DNA of 36,769 nt from Stramenopiles sp. TOSAG23-3 (Eukaryota; Sar), in assembly GCA_900128585.1 (NCBI GenBank), contig LT642195.1, positions 1 through 36,769 on the forward strand, read 5' to 3'. The notes under the pieces are model-generated. The model did not search any database. It saw nothing but the letters and a program-made list of their open reading frames with translations, and was not told where the DNA came from. Below are positions 26,493 to 35,987 of the stretch, in pieces. The translations under genes were made by a program, and so were the position numbers. Positions within the stretch are counted from its first letter, which is position 1. Each line of letters starts with the position of its first letter.

Positions 26493-29400
26493 ATGAACGG
26501 GCGAAGTGGCTGGTTGTCCAGCGTCATTATGCTCTTCTATGTCTTGTGCTTCCTTGCCTCTAAGCCGTCAACCGTATTGGCAGATAATGTGCTGGGATGC
26601 GGGGGTTTCGCAAAAATTTCGCCAGACTTGAAAAGCCTGGTAGGAACGTCAAAGGCGACAAAGAAAGTGTTGAAGGCCGCTTTTTCGGGCGTAAAGGTCC
26701 AGCTTGTCACGTCCAGCGGTGCAGTGCACGACGAAACGTTCTGTGCCCCGAACGGGTACTACTTTCTTCCCATGGACGATTCCTCTGCAGGCGAAGAGTT
26801 TACTTTGCGCGTCCAAGGGCCGGCAGGGTGGACGGTTGCTAAAAATGAGTACGAAGTTACCTCTGGCGAAGACAGCGTGGATGGCTGCGAGCAGGACGTG
26901 AACTTTGAATTCACGGGTTTTTCAGTGCAAGGGTCGCTTTCTGTTTTTGGCAAAAGTGCTGCCTGCAAAGACGCACAAATACAGTTCGCGGGATTGGAAT
27001 TGGAGAGCACCTTGGATTCCAAGAAACGTTTTGCCACAACAACGGGTGCCTCGGGGTCCTTCATCTTTGAAGGAGTGCTGCCAGGGACATACGAGATCAA
27101 GTTCGTGGAGGAGGAAACTCGGTTTGGGGCCTTGGCGTTTTACAAGAAGACGGACACCAAAGTTGTAGTGGAAGCGGGGAGTTTAATGCTGCCCATGCCG
27201 CTGCAAGTGGAAGGTTTCGTCGCAAAGGGCGAAGTGTGGAGCAGCAGCAAGGACAAGACCGGGGTCGAGGGCGTCACGATGTTCCTTTATGGCAAGGGCA
27301 AGGTTCCCAGTGGCTGCTCGCCGGTCCCACCGTCGGCCAGCGTGCCGCTTGGTCAGAAGACGGAGCCTTTGTGCATGGCTTCCACGGACAAGAACGGTCG
27401 ATTCTCTGTGAGCGGGTTGCGCTGCGGGAAGGCATACTCCTTAATCCCATTTTTCCAGGGCAAGCAAACGTCGTTTAACGTGGTTCCTGCCGTTGCAAAA
27501 GTCGAGGCGCTGCCTATCTCTGCGCATTACATTTCTGTCAAACCGTTTCATATAAGTGGCTTCAGCATAGGGGGAAAGGTTACTGATCACGGTGGAAACG
27601 GGGTAGAAGGTGCCGTTGTTAAATTTGAAGGCGGGGAGCCCTACATTACCGACGCCAGCGGCGGCTTTACCCTCTCCAACGTCCAAGAGGGCCGCTTTTC
27701 GTTTACAATTGAAAAGGAAGGATTTGCTTTTGGCGATTTAAGTCGTGTCCCTGTAAAGCCATCGACAAAAGGCTTGCCGCCGTTCGCGGCCACGGGCTAT
27801 TCCCTCTGTGGCATCGTGGAAAGTGGAAGCAGCAAAGGCATGGTAGTAGAACTTCGAAAAAACAAAAAAGTGCTCAAACGGGCAACCGTCGACGTGCAAA
27901 CGGGAAAGTACTGTTTTGAGGGTGTGCCCCCAGGGAAACATTATGTGTCTGTGAAGAAAAAGGCGAGTGTGACCCTTTCTCCGTCTCAGCATGTCGTCGA
28001 TGTGGCCGGGCCCACTGACTCCATCGACTTCGGTCTGTCCATGGTTGCAGTATCGGGCGCGCTGTCCTGCATCAAAAACAAGTGCCCCGAGGGCGTGTCG
28101 TTAGAGCTTGTGAAGCGCAAGGGGGGCAAGAATGCCATCGCGTCGACGGACGTGAGCGAGACGGGCAAGTTTGTGTTCAAAAGTGTGCCTCCCGGGCATT
28201 ATACGGTGCGAACGTCCTCGGCGGGCAATGTTGCGTGCTGGGGAACTCCCGAAAAGGTTGCGAAGGACTTGTTCCAGCCGTTCTTACCGAACGCGGGGGG
28301 CGTTGCGGTGGAAGTGGGGGTTGACGATCTTGTGGGAGTGCAACTGCACCAGACCGGCTTTCAGGTTCAAATTCGTAGTCCTTACAAGAAAATATCTGTT
28401 ACGCTGGCACGGACGAAGAAGAAGAAGAAAGGCACGCGAGTTCCAATCAAAGGAGAAAAGGCCGTGTACGAGTTGAGGAAAGGTTCGAACACCATATGTG
28501 TCCCCAAGAGTGGCACGTACAGCATCTTTCCCCCCGAATGCCACCAGTTCACCGCGCCCGCCTACCACATGAAGACCGGTAAAAGTAAAGGTAGCATTGA
28601 CATTATCGAGGTTGCGTCTACAAAGATCTCTGGGACCGTTCAAACGAAGAGCCGAGATGCCGAGCCCGCAGGTGTAAAAGTTACTTTGGTCGACTTGGAT
28701 GATGGTCGAAAGACGTTCGCCGAAGCGGTAAACGAGGATGGGCAGTACTCCTTTTGGGCAAAGCCTGGCCACAATTTCGAACTGTCTGTCCAGGATAGTG
28801 ACGATTTTATTTTTCAGCCGAAGCTGAGGACTGCACGGGTCCCTGCGTTCGGTTGCAGTGCAACTGTGAAGCCATTTCAAGCGTACAAAGGCGTGGTTCT
28901 GAAAGGCACCATTCGCCCAGCGCTGGAAGATGTAGAAATCACCATCGAATCAAGCGACGGCAGAGAAGATATAGTGGTGACGTCCAATCCATCGGGCCGC
29001 TGGAGAAGCCCGTCGCTGAAGGCGGAGTCAGCGTACAAAGTGGTCGCGCGCAAAGAAGGGTACCATTTTCAGCAAGCAGTGACTGTCACCGCCGGGGACG
29101 CCAAGGAAAACATTGTCCTTAAGCATTCCAAATTAGCCTCTGTACGGGTCACGGTTCGTGGGGCCGGCGGAGGAAAGCCCATCGGGGACGTGCTGTTGTC
29201 TCTGAGTGGCGACTCTTACCGAAACAATAGTAAACTCAACGAAGATGGGACCATGCTCTATTCGTCCTTGTTCCCCGGGTCTTATTTTATCAGGCCATCG
29301 TTGAAAGAGTACACCTTCGAGCCTGCAAGCAAGTCGTTCGATTTGGAAAGTGCGGAGGAGCTAAAATTTGAATTCTCCGGCAAGCGTGTGGCCTACAGCT

Positions 29401-30245
29401 GTTACGGGACGTTGGTGTCTCTTAACGGGCAGCCACAAGAAGGCGTGACAGTGATTGCCGCAGGATTGAATGGCCAACGTGAAGAGGCCGTGTCCGGAAG
29501 CAATGGAGATTTTCGCATCCGTGGGTTGAAGCCAAACTCGGGGTACACCCTTTCCGTCGGTAGCAGCACGGTCGTAAAGAAAGAAAAGAGCCGTGGGAAT
29601 AGAAAAAATTCGGGGCGAAAATTGTCCAGTCAGTTCGTGCGTGCAATCCCAGAAAAGAATCAAATTTTCGTGAAAGAAGGTGGGGATGTGAGCGGGGTCG
29701 AATTCGTAGTCATCAAAGAGCCGTCCTCGGCCCGAGTTACCGGGAATGTCGACGTGGAAGGCGAGCACGTAGATGGTCTCACAGTTGTGTTGGCGCGCGC
29801 AACTGCTCCATCCACCCCAATCAAGCGGGTCCCAGTTCGTAGGCTGATCAACTACTTTGAGTTCACAAACGTTCCAGCAGGGAATTACGTTTTGTACACC
29901 GAATCTTCGAAAGTTTTGGCAAAGTATTTCTCCATCGACGCCCCGAAGGTGGATGTCACGGTTCCGTCCAGATCGGACACCCCGTCGATTCACACCCAAC
30001 TTTCATTCAGTGCCTCTGCCAGTTCGCTCGAGGAAGACATTGAGAGTGGTTCTTTTTTTTCGCTGGTGTTTGGTATTGTGATCGTGTTCTCCATTATCAA
30101 CCATACAGTTGCTTTGGAGTTGTTGATGCCGATGTTGAAGATTTTGTCCTCTGTTCCTATCCTGGGGGGCTGGGTCAGGAAGATCGTTCCGAAAGAAAAA
30201 AGTTACGGTACCTCGGTAGGTGGATTTTCCATGTCTCGTAATTAA
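26493..30245 (+). CDS. NOMO: NOMO (nodal modulator) ER membrane protein
   Basis: This 1250-aa protein matches NOMO in length (human about 1222 aa), topology and order of motifs. Residues 1-30 are a signal peptide. The lumenal part opens with DNVLGCGGF (31-39), equivalent to the family's VVGCGGF, then FCAPNGYYFLPM. The GFSVQGSLSVFGK, GFSIGGKV and GYSLCGIV repeats mark the series of beta-sandwich (carboxypeptidase-regulatory/Ig-like) domains that makes up the whole lumenal arm. A single membrane segment (about 1187-1206, FFSLVFGIVIVFSI) lies near the C-terminus, followed by a short basic tail. NOMO works with TMEM147 and nicalin at the ER translocon (back-of-Sec61 complex) in biogenesis of multipass membrane proteins. 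The start ATG is the first in frame and gives the signal peptide. Confidence 0.95.
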   Translation: MNGRSGWLSSVIMLFYVLCFLASKPSTVLADNVLGCGGFAKISPDLKSLVGTSKATKKVLKAAFSGVKVQLVTSSGAVHDETFCAPNGYYFLPMDDSSAGEEFTLRVQGPAGWTVAKNEYEVTSGEDSVDGCEQDVNFEFTGFSVQGSLSVFGKSAACKDAQIQFAGLELESTLDSKKRFATTTGASGSFIFEGVLPGTYEIKFVEEETRFGALAFYKKTDTKVVVEAGSLMLPMPLQVEGFVAKGEVWSSSKDKTGVEGVTMFLYGKGKVPSGCSPVPPSASVPLGQKTEPLCMASTDKNGRFSVSGLRCGKAYSLIPFFQGKQTSFNVVPAVAKVEALPISAHYISVKPFHISGFSIGGKVTDHGGNGVEGAVVKFEGGEPYITDASGGFTLSNVQEGRFSFTIEKEGFAFGDLSRVPVKPSTKGLPPFAATGYSLCGIVESGSSKGMVVELRKNKKVLKRATVDVQTGKYCFEGVPPGKHYVSVKKKASVTLSPSQHVVDVAGPTDSIDFGLSMVAVSGALSCIKNKCPEGVSLELVKRKGGKNAIASTDVSETGKFVFKSVPPGHYTVRTSSAGNVACWGTPEKVAKDLFQPFLPNAGGVAVEVGVDDLVGVQLHQTGFQVQIRSPYKKISVTLARTKKKKKGTRVPIKGEKAVYELRKGSNTICVPKSGTYSIFPPECHQFTAPAYHMKTGKSKGSIDIIEVASTKISGTVQTKSRDAEPAGVKVTLVDLDDGRKTFAEAVNEDGQYSFWAKPGHNFELSVQDSDDFIFQPKLRTARVPAFGCSATVKPFQAYKGVVLKGTIRPALEDVEITIESSDGREDIVVTSNPSGRWRSPSLKAESAYKVVARKEGYHFQQAVTVTAGDAKENIVLKHSKLASVRVTVRGAGGGKPIGDVLLSLSGDSYRNNSKLNEDGTMLYSSLFPGSYFIRPSLKEYTFEPASKSFDLESAEELKFEFSGKRVAYSCYGTLVSLNGQPQEGVTVIAAGLNGQREEAVSGSNGDFRIRGLKPNSGYTLSVGSSTVVKKEKSRGNRKNSGRKLSSQFVRAIPEKNQIFVKEGGDVSGVEFVVIKEPSSARVTGNVDVEGEHVDGLTVVLARATAPSTPIKRVPVRRLINYFEFTNVPAGNYVLYTESSKVLAKYFSIDAPKVDVTVPSRSDTPSIHTQLSFSASASSLEEDIESGSFFSLVFGIVIVFSIINHTVALELLMPMLKILSSVPILGGWVRKIVPKEKSYGTSVGGFSMSRN

Positions 30246-31654
30246 AGCAATAAGTGTAATTAAAAACATAATAATTTGTTTTTTTAATAAAAAAAATAAG
30301 ATAACAATAATACTGTACCAGCAGCCGTTATTTTTGTTCTACGTTGGTAATAGTTTGTTCAAGGACATCGCTATAGTTTTAAATGTAGGGTTTAAAATAC
30401 TATTTTTTTTTTGATTTTTTGATGATCAAATTTTTAAAATGTACTGGTGTTGCTTTTCATGATTTCTTTATTATTATTTTTTATTATTTTTTTCGTAGCT
30501 TAAATAAAAAGAAGCTTCCTTTCGAAATTCTTCCAGTTCCTTCCTCATTCATATTCCTTGCTGTGTTCTGTTTCTATTTTATTGTTATTTTATTGTACAT
30601 GTATAGCTATATGGTATATTTATATTATACCTCCTGTATTATAAGAAGAAATTTAGAATATTTAATTGTTGTTGTTGAGAAGAAGAAATTTGGCGGAGGA
30701 GGGAGGAATTTTTAAAAATTATAATTTATTTGAATGTGTGGTGCCTATTACCTATTATCATCTAATTTTTTTAATTTTCTTTGCTATGACTATGTATATG
30801 TTCCACCAGGCACACACACCGCCAGTATTGAACACAAATGGTACCTCTGGGCTATCCCTATTGTATTTACCTGTTTTGTTTTTAATTCAGATTACTACGT
30901 GCGTAAACGTAAATAGAGGGACACAACATATAAATGCTTTTAATTAATAATCTTTTGGATATTTTACCCCCCAAAATTGATCTTCAAATAGAAAATATTT
31001 AAAAGCATCATCAGCATACAATACAATAGAGAGGGCCAACAGTGCAAACACAGGGAAAGAAAATGGACACACACAACATCCTATGCTGTGTTCATATTGT
31101 TGAATAAATATTCCTAACTGATTCCAAAATAAAATAGAAGAATGAGGTACAATATTCATATATTTTATACAGGGCAATAGTGTGAGAAGGTGTAAAAAAG
31201 AAATTAATAGAAATGAAGAAATACTACACAGCATTCAAAAAAATAAAAATTAAAACACAGTTTTTTGAGTTACTATTGCAAAATGTGTGTACCCTATGCT
31301 ATTTCTATATTAATGTTTTTGTATTCCTATGTTTTTTACTCGATTCCCACACTACCTAATTGTACTTGGCACTTCTACTACCTGCATAACAGAGAAGAAA
31401 ATGTAACTTTTGTGTCCTGGCCCTGCACTCTCTCTCTAGTGTGATGTTCCCAAGGAGAAAAGTAATACATTTCAATGGCACCGGATAGAAGATTCCCTTT
31501 TCCGCAGATTAAAAAGAAGTAAAACCCAATTACCTCCCTTTCCCCTAAGATTCTAGTAAGTAGTTTGCCTTCACCTCGTTGCCCGTGTTCCAATCCTCTT
31601 CCGATACTTGAGCCCTTTCTAACAGTTGGTGTGTAACTTCAAACGCAGTTTAAC
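30246..31654. other. Largely gene-free region between NOMO and HMG-box gene
   Basis: The first 450 bases are AT-rich with T runs. From about 30730 to 31260 the composition rises and several small hydrophobic ORFs occur on both strands; one is listed as doubtful. The part from 31380 is the 5' flank of the HMG-box gene, with a GTAAGTAGTT splice-donor-like site at 31556. Confidence 0.6.
30944..31234 (-). CDS. Doubtful small membrane protein ORF
   Basis: A 96-codon ATG-started ORF encodes two hydrophobic segments (about residues 5-22 and 62-73) separated by a polar stretch with QLGIFIQQYEHSIG and ending in FWGVKYPKDY. It is not low-complexity, which sets it apart from other spurious ORFs here. 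Codon usage is AT-rich, unlike the confident genes. I considered small secretory-pathway families such as TMEM167/Kish and Asterix, but the resemblance is too weak to assign. It may be chance. Confidence 0.2.
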   Translation of the reverse strand: MLCSISSFLLISFLHLLTLLPCIKYMNIVPHSSILFWNQLGIFIQQYEHSIGCCVCPFSFPVFALLALSIVLYADDAFKYFLFEDQFWGVKYPKDY

Positions 31655-32263
31655 ATGTCATTTCTACGAGTGAGTGGTGGGCCTAAGATTCGTGCCCGTA
31701 CGGCCGCGAAAAAGAAAAAGAAGCGTGGTCGCAAGAAGTCCAAAGCGAAGAAGAAGGTCGTAAAGAAGAAGAAAAAGAAGAAGAGAAAGAAGGGAAAGAA
31801 GAAGGATCCCAACGCACCAAAACGGGCGCAATCGGCTTACTTTTTGTTCATGGGTGACGTCCGTGCACAAGTGAAAGCAGAGCACCCAGAGTACAATATT
31901 GGGCAGATTGCGCAGCATATAGGTGGCATGTGGCGCGAGTGCTCGGCCTCAAGGAAAGCTCCGTTTGAACGACAAGCCAAGAAGCTGAAGGAACAGTACC
32001 ACATTGACCGTGCAGCCTACCTGGAAGAAAAGAACGACCCGAACAAGCCGAAGCGTCCGCAATCTTCCTACTTCCTGTTCATGGGTTCCGTCCGTTCGAC
32101 TGTGAAAGCAGAGAACCCGCATTACACCATTGGGGAAATCGCAAAGCACATCGGTGCTATGTGGAAGCAACTCTCCGCCCGAGAACGTTCCCCATTTGAA
32201 CAGGAAGCTGTCAAATTGAAGGCGCAGTACTTGAGTGACATGGCCGCTTACAACGAAGACTAA
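31655..32263 (+). CDS. Tandem HMG-box protein
   Basis: This 202-aa chromatin protein has a highly basic N-terminus (residues 19-50, mostly Lys/Arg) followed by two HMG boxes (about 51-122 and 128-199). Each starts with DPNxPKRxQSxYFLFMG and contains the conserved GxMWxxxSxxxxxPFExxAxKLKxQY core. This is the non-specific HMGB type that bends DNA. Acidic tails typical of animal HMGB are absent and replaced by the Lys-rich N-terminal arm. The two boxes are very alike, implying duplication. Nuclear localisation follows from the basic arm. The ATG is directly preceded by a possible 5'UTR intron acceptor (CAG at 31646-31648). Confidence 0.93.
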   Translation: MSFLRVSGGPKIRARTAAKKKKKRGRKKSKAKKKVVKKKKKKKRKKGKKKDPNAPKRAQSAYFLFMGDVRAQVKAEHPEYNIGQIAQHIGGMWRECSASRKAPFERQAKKLKEQYHIDRAAYLEEKNDPNKPKRPQSSYFLFMGSVRSTVKAENPHYTIGEIAKHIGAMWKQLSARERSPFEQEAVKLKAQYLSDMAAYNED

Positions 32264-33126
32264 AAGTTTCACTGGGATTGCCAATGGATGAACCAGTCGT
32301 CTAAGGAAACATCTCGAAGCGCGTGGCTGCTAATCGAGAACAAAATCTGGCGTGCGAACACATCCTTGTATGTTGATAGCCACCACATTTTATTGCATGG
32401 TTGTCTAAGAAAAATGGACCATAGAGTCAACATTTAACTCTGTGTGCTCATTGTTTTTAAATGGTCCGTATTATTATATAAATTAATTTTAATATTTTTT
32501 AAATTTTATTATTAAATTACTGTGGTGTGTGGTGTGTTGTTGTATATGTATTGATACCTATATTCCATATGTATACTAGATTACAAATATTTATAGTTAT
32601 TACAACTACTCTCTTCATCTTTATTCTTATTTTGTTTTTAACAGAATAATTCAGAAATTTAATGCTATGGTCCTATGCACTATGCTGTGTCAGCTTTATA
32701 AATACCATTTAGTGTTCTTCGGAAATTTGATTTTTATTTAGTGAATGTTTCAGCACATTTTTCAGCACATTTTTCAGCATTGCATCGCTATAAATACCGT
32801 ACGTAAATACACACAGTATAGCAATTATCACCAATTTTGCAAAAAAAAGAAGAAGAAGAAGAAGAAGAAGAAGAAGAGAAGTCCTTCCTTCCGTTCAGTT
32901 GTAGTGTGTACATTGTAGTAGCGTTGTGTGTAGACCCTTTTTTTTTATTATTATTATTATCAGTGAACAACTATATACAAATACGATTCGTTCTCCACAC
33001 CGTTCTTCGTTCCATTGCCATATCTATCTCTTTCGGGAAGCGTTTTTTCGTGGAAACAATGGAGTTATTGGACAGGTTCTTCCACCATTAGCACTTTCAA
33101 CATTTTTATCAATCTTCATCATCATT
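32264..33126. other. Intergenic region, HMG 3' flank and BNR-protein 5' flank
   Basis: The first 200 bases are the likely HMG 3' untranslated region, ending in a nested stem-loop (32416-32467). Then AT-rich DNA, a TACCGTAC copy near 32795, an AAG tract (32843-32878) and AT-rich repeats. The open frame of the next gene extends into this region from 32926 without an upstream in-frame ATG. Confidence 0.6.
32843..32878. repeat. (AAG)n tract
   Basis: About ten AAG units, preceded by an A run, in the probable 5' untranslated region or promoter of the BNR-repeat gene. Confidence 0.9.
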
Positions 33127-34296
33127 ATGCAATCAACTTTGCGCTTGGCCGCGTGTCTTTCCCTCGGGGCGTTACACGGTGCTGCCGCGGGATCGAATTG
33201 GGCCGTCGTCGATTCGCCAACCTTCGAAAGTAACAGCGTGTTGCTTCAGGTTGCATTCACAGATGACGGAAAGGTCGGGTATGCTGGTGCTGGAACACCC
33301 AGTTGTCCCGCGAGTGTCATCAAGTCCACGGACTCTGGAAAAACGTGGGACACTTTGTGGCCGCAGAACTGCTCGGCGATTGACTTTAACTTACTTCTCT
33401 CCACGGCTGTTAGAGACCCCACGCATGCCATTGTCGGTGGTGCGTTTTACCAAACTTGGACCAAGGATGGGAAACATATTTATCCAGCATTGAACAACTT
33501 TGGCACACCACCTCAGGATGCAGGGGTCATACCTGGCTCAGGGCAGTTCGCCCTTGTGTCAGGCAAAGAGAGCCGTGTCGGGGGCAACACCGTCGACGTG
33601 TCCGATAACGGTGAAAAGTATACGCGTATCCAAATTCCCGATACCGTGATGAACTCGACGGATTTCTTGGCAAGGTACGGCACTTTCCCCTCCAAAGATG
33701 TCTGGTACATTACGGCCGGTACGTTTGCCAATAGCGCGACGCCGCTGCAAAAGAGCAAACATTTTACCATCGACGAAAAGACCGCAACCGTCAGCTTTGA
33801 CGTCGATGAAAGCAACTCCAGCCCCTTTTCGGCCGGCATTGTCAAGACGACAGACGGTGGTACGACGTGGGAGTTGGTCTACAAAAACGACAACACTGGG
33901 GACAACATTTACCCCAACGGCATCGACTGCATCAGCGAGACGAACTGCGTCGCGGTGCTCGAAGGCGAGAGCGCGCGCATAATCGTCACTCGCGATGGCG
34001 GGAAAACGTGGAAAGAGACCATGCACGACGACGACCCAAAAAGCAGTTTGATGGCTGTGTCGATGATTTCTGAAAAAGAAGTCTGGGCTGCTGGGGGTCA
34101 CCCAGCTTTTCCCAAATTTGAAGGGCGTTTCTGGCATTCGTTGGACGGTGGGGAAACGTGGAAAAAGGAAGCATTCCCCGGGACATACATCGTTTCGTTG
34201 GATATGAATGGTGCAAAAGGCGGTTATGCTGTCGCCCTCACTGATACCAGCCCAGCGGGTTTAAAACTGTTCAAATACGCCCCTTCCTCGGACTAG
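33127..34296 (+). CDS. Secreted BNR/Asp-box beta-propeller protein
   Basis: This 389-aa protein is taken from the first in-frame ATG (33127), which gives a signal peptide (residues 1-21, cleavage near AAAG). The open frame continues upstream to 32926, but only through a GTG. Four Asp boxes (S/T-x-D-x-G-x-T-W) are visible: STDSGKTW (67-74), TTDGGTTW (about 241), TRDGGKTW (about 288) and SLDGGETW (about 338). They are spaced as in sialidase-, sortilin- or Ycf48/HCF136-type propellers. The catalytic Arg/Asp set of sialidases is not apparent. It probably binds a ligand outside the cell or in the secretory lumen; a plastid role cannot be excluded from sequence alone. Function unknown. Confidence 0.8.
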   Translation: MQSTLRLAACLSLGALHGAAAGSNWAVVDSPTFESNSVLLQVAFTDDGKVGYAGAGTPSCPASVIKSTDSGKTWDTLWPQNCSAIDFNLLLSTAVRDPTHAIVGGAFYQTWTKDGKHIYPALNNFGTPPQDAGVIPGSGQFALVSGKESRVGGNTVDVSDNGEKYTRIQIPDTVMNSTDFLARYGTFPSKDVWYITAGTFANSATPLQKSKHFTIDEKTATVSFDVDESNSSPFSAGIVKTTDGGTTWELVYKNDNTGDNIYPNGIDCISETNCVAVLEGESARIIVTRDGGKTWKETMHDDDPKSSLMAVSMISEKEVWAAGGHPAFPKFEGRFWHSLDGGETWKKEAFPGTYIVSLDMNGAKGGYAVALTDTSPAGLKLFKYAPSSD

Positions 34297-34919
34297 ATGA
34301 GCATTTCTACTAATTAATACTTGGTTGTTCATCTACACAATATTCAATTGTAACCCCATACTAAAATTAACAGGCACACAGGGCGACTTTATGACGATGT
34401 CGGGCAAACAATACGTATTCTTAGCTCTTCTTAAGCACAAATAACTATACCTTGTAGCCCTTTGCCTATGCCCTATAATATGTTTAATTCGACGATCATA
34501 ATAATAATAATAATAATATATTATTTTTTTATTCTTCACCACCACCACTCACTACTACTATATAATTTAAGATGTATATTATTATACCGGTAGGGGTGTG
34601 TGGTGGGTATGTATTATTATTATTTATTATTTTATTTTAATATTGTATTTTTTTTTATATTATAAAATTATTAAACTTCTTCTTCTTGCTTCGATTTCGT
34701 TGGTTGTTGGTACAAGAAAGAAGAAAAGTTGAATGATAGAGGTAAGCAACAATAATTGAAATGCATTTCAGCTTTTGATACCACTTGTCCACAGAAGAAA
34801 ACTTACACTGCACATTCTGAATATCATGGTAAGATAAACATTGTGGCAGAGGAATAAGTTTCGTGGTAAGTAGTTTTTTTTCTTCCGTTGTGTTGTTTGT
34901 TCAGCTTTGCGTCGTGACC
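34297..34919. other. Intergenic region, mARC 5' flank with possible small intron
   Basis: It contains an AAT tract (34498-34517), T-rich DNA, and GTAAG donors at 34829 and 34866 with a TTCAG acceptor ending at 34904, 15 bases before the mARC ATG. Confidence 0.6.
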
Positions 34920-35987
34920 ATGGCAGAGGTTGCTTCATTTTTCGTTGGTAAGGCCGACTTCCTCGTCGAGGGCTTCAAGCAGTTGGTAGAATCGGCACTG
35001 TATAAAAATGATAACATGGCCTTGATGGCGTTGGTTTCTTTTGCGTGTGTAATTTACCATTACTTTGTTCGAAGAGAGCGTGAAATTTACGTCGCACAAT
35101 TGTATTATTATCCCATCAAAGGCTGCCGCGGGACGAGAGTGTCCGAAGTAGAACTTTGCCCGACGGGGATCAAACACGACCGACGCTGGATGATTGTCAA
35201 CCATAAAGGGCACATGGTTACACAGCGCCAGATACCAAAAATTTGCCAAATATGCCCGCTGGTGCTTGACGATGGCGCTTTGCTCCTCAGAGCCCCTACG
35301 ATGTGGAGCGCCGTTTGCCCCTTGAAAGAGGACGGTCTTTCGATTGACGGGTTAAAAATCTGGGACGATGTAGTTGATGGGGCAGTGGATCAGGGGGATG
35401 ATGTCAGCGACTGGCTAAATGATTTTTTAGATACCGAGGGCTTGCGGCTCGTGTACATGACCAAACCGGATGCATGCACGCGAGTAATTCCAGAAAAGTA
35501 CAATAATCGCTCGATTCTAGGCAACGGCCCAGCAGTTGTCGGCTTTGCGGACGCCTTCGGTTACCTGCTGCTCGGTGTTGAGAGCCTGACGAATCTCAAC
35601 CTGCGTATTGTGAAGAAGGGCCAGGACCCTTTGCCAATGGAGCGTTTCCGCCCCAATATTGTAACGATTGGAGGCAAGCCCTTCGAGGAAGATACGTTTG
35701 AGCTGATAAAAATTGCCGACTGCACGTTTGCTGGGCTGAAACCTTGCACCCGCTGCATTGTAACCACTACCGACCAGGAAAGTGGAGACCAAGCGGGTAT
35801 ACGTGGAGAACCACTGGTTACATTCAGGAGTTTTCGGCAAGACCCGGACAATAAAAACAAAGTCTATTTCGGGGAAAATCTAAACCAAGTACTGTCGAAG
35901 GATAAGCAAGGGACCGATGAATCCACTGGGGTGTTGCGAGTGGGAGACAAAATCACTGTCGTTCGAAGAAAAGTTCCTCTCGTTTAA
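34920..35987 (+). CDS. mARC: mARC-type MOSC-domain molybdoenzyme, membrane-anchored
   Basis: This 355-aa protein is a mitochondrial amidoxime-reducing-component type enzyme, which binds the molybdenum cofactor and reduces N-hydroxylated compounds with cytochrome b5 and its reductase. Residues 33-50 (MALMALVSFACVIYHYFV) form an N-terminal anchor. The MOSC_N beta-barrel follows (LYYYPIKGCRG, 61-71; GIKHDRRWMIVNHKGHMVTQR, 83-103). The MOSC part contains MERFRPNIVTIGGKPFEED (240-258) and PCTRCIVTTTDQESGD (275-290). Cys279 aligns with the Mo-ligand Cys273 of human mARC1. Length agrees with the family (about 337 aa). The first ATG is at 34920; the open frame upstream starts with GTG. A short spliced upstream exon could add six in-frame residues. 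Confidence 0.92.
   Translation: MAEVASFFVGKADFLVEGFKQLVESALYKNDNMALMALVSFACVIYHYFVRREREIYVAQLYYYPIKGCRGTRVSEVELCPTGIKHDRRWMIVNHKGHMVTQRQIPKICQICPLVLDDGALLLRAPTMWSAVCPLKEDGLSIDGLKIWDDVVDGAVDQGDDVSDWLNDFLDTEGLRLVYMTKPDACTRVIPEKYNNRSILGNGPAVVGFADAFGYLLLGVESLTNLNLRIVKKGQDPLPMERFRPNIVTIGGKPFEEDTFELIKIADCTFAGLKPCTRCIVTTTDQESGDQAGIRGEPLVTFRSFRQDPDNKNKVYFGENLNQVLSKDKQGTDESTGVLRVGDKITVVRRKVPLV

Noticed and set aside
31378-31593. 71-codon minus-strand ORF upstream of the HMG gene
   Set aside because: Starts with TTG and lies in the likely 5' leader or promoter of the HMG-box gene.
32926-33126. N-terminal extension of the BNR protein by 67 codons
   Set aside because: Begins with GTG; the ATG at 33127 is followed by a clean signal peptide.
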